A stretch of 64,000 bases of DNA from Trichoplax adhaerens (lineage: Eukaryota > Placozoa > Uniplacotomia > Trichoplacea > Trichoplacidae), in contig NW_002060946.1 of assembly GCF_000150275.1 (NCBI RefSeq), forward strand, positions 1,693,454 to 1,757,453. Reading direction: 5' to 3'. The notes under the pieces were generated by a model, which was given only the letters and a program-made list of their open reading frames with translations, was not told the DNA's origin and searched no databases. The position numbers and the translations under genes are program-made. This document shows positions 63,096 through 64,000 of the stretch, one piece after another; within the stretch, counting starts at the first letter, position 1; each line of letters begins with the position of its first letter.

Positions 63096-64000
63096 TTAGA
63101 ATTTGATGAATAGTCCATGAATTAATCGGGTAAAGTAAATTCCTAACGGAAAGTCATATATACTAGCATCCTTAATGAGAAGCTACGCATGAAATGAAAT
63201 GATAATTTGCGCAGAGAGAGTTATCATGTTCCACTATTTAAAATGATTTAAAAATAACGTATCTAGAGAAATAAAATATGGAATTATTGAATACGAATTT
63301 CTTAACGGAAAAAATCTGATATGAAGTATGAGTGAATAAGGGATATGGTAGCAAGTATAATTTATTCATAAAATACCAGGATATAAAGATTTGATTACTG
63401 ATCTTACAGCAATCATTTTTTAATACTATTCAACTTCTGGACCATCAATTCCGATAAACAACTTAGCGGATTGATAAATCTCTTCTGACCAGAGATCATC
63501 TTTAGGATAGAACTCTGTTTAGTTCGTAGAAGACAATACAGTATCTTAAGTTATTTTGCAATTATTATAAATTGGATAGAATACTGTAGGCTCTTTAATT
63601 CGATATTATCTATTTGATGGCAATATGCATGTTTTGATGAACAATTACGCAAACATTTATTTAAAGCCATATGAAATCGATGCTATAGCATTAAACGATA
63701 AAAGCATCCATAGTACGTATGAAAAGACTTAATAGCTATGTGGCGATATAGAAATAATAATCATAATTTCAACTACATATTTATTAGAGGATATTTATTT
63801 TCTGGTATCTTAATGTATGTAACATATACATTGAGTCATTAGATAAGATTTGATAAATATTGATATTAGAGCTTGATGGTTTATACTCCAAGATACCTTA
63901 CTGTATCACTACATTCGATATCTTTGACGATATTCTGACTAATATTTTGTATAATCTAGTTTAGAAATAGTAGAGTAATGACGTCTAAAAGGAAAGCGAT

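Larger units (their letters stand above)
61776..64000. other. Right end of the window, no gene recognised
   Basis: After the short 3' end of the docking-domain gene I see a TA microsatellite at about 61953-61971, a 90-bp array and AT-rich DNA with only very short open frames. Confidence 0.6.

Noticed and set aside
1-64000. CRISPR arrays, operons, ribosome-binding sites
   Set aside because: The genes are spliced and eukaryotic. The tandem arrays lack the constant-repeat and unique-spacer pattern of CRISPR, and bacterial signals do not apply.
1-64000. tRNA or other structured RNA genes
   Set aside because: I looked for the conserved T-arm box and for familiar small nuclear RNA words and found none I could support by eye. 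A covariance-model search would be decisive.

Overview
This window looks like the nuclear genome of an early-branching animal. It is AT-rich, its genes have many short exons with GT..AG introns, and it carries animal-type genes such as CAPS/CADPS. The combination suggests a placozoan (Trichoplax or Hoilungia type), but that is inference from gene content and composition; no marker gene in the window proves it. A 50-base run of N at 42864-42913 shows it comes from a scaffolded assembly. Exon structures were built by reading splice sites by eye, checking phase across every junction, and comparing the protein with what I know of each family.

Layout. 1-2976: two upstream minisatellites (50/56-bp and 155-bp units). 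2977-17549 (+): a complete 27-exon CADPS gene for calcium-dependent dense-core-vesicle priming; introns 1, 2 and 4 are full of tandem repeats and palindromes. 17550-23073: gene-poor DNA with a 252-bp array. 23074-23391 and 28725-29156 (-): two paralogous single-exon genes for small proline-rich, tail-anchored-looking proteins, separated by 5.3 kb that contains a solo LTR (23933-24466) with a perfect 5-bp target duplication. 30630-35020 (-): a complete 9-exon BRPF1-type histone-acetyltransferase scaffold. 35021-40129: gene-poor DNA with clusters of self-complementary GTACTGTACAGTAC-like sequence. 40130-42052 (-): the mitochondrial S-adenosylmethionine carrier SLC25A26, ten exons, with the first coding exon not located. 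42053-48266: gene-poor, with the gap and another GTACTGTAC cluster. 48267-55671 (+): a complete 15-exon type II regulatory subunit of protein kinase A. 57996-61775 (+): a two-exon gene encoding only a PKA-RII-like dimerization/docking domain with a short acidic/serine tail. 61776-64000: a 90-bp array and no recognised gene.

How the genes relate. They are ordinary eukaryotic neighbours, not an operon. The functional link I would follow is the pair at the right end: a full PKA-RII gene followed 2.3 kb downstream on the same strand by a gene that keeps the docking domain but lacks the inhibitor site and both cAMP-binding domains. That is a candidate undescribed modulator of PKA anchoring. CADPS shows that the core machinery of regulated peptide secretion is encoded here.
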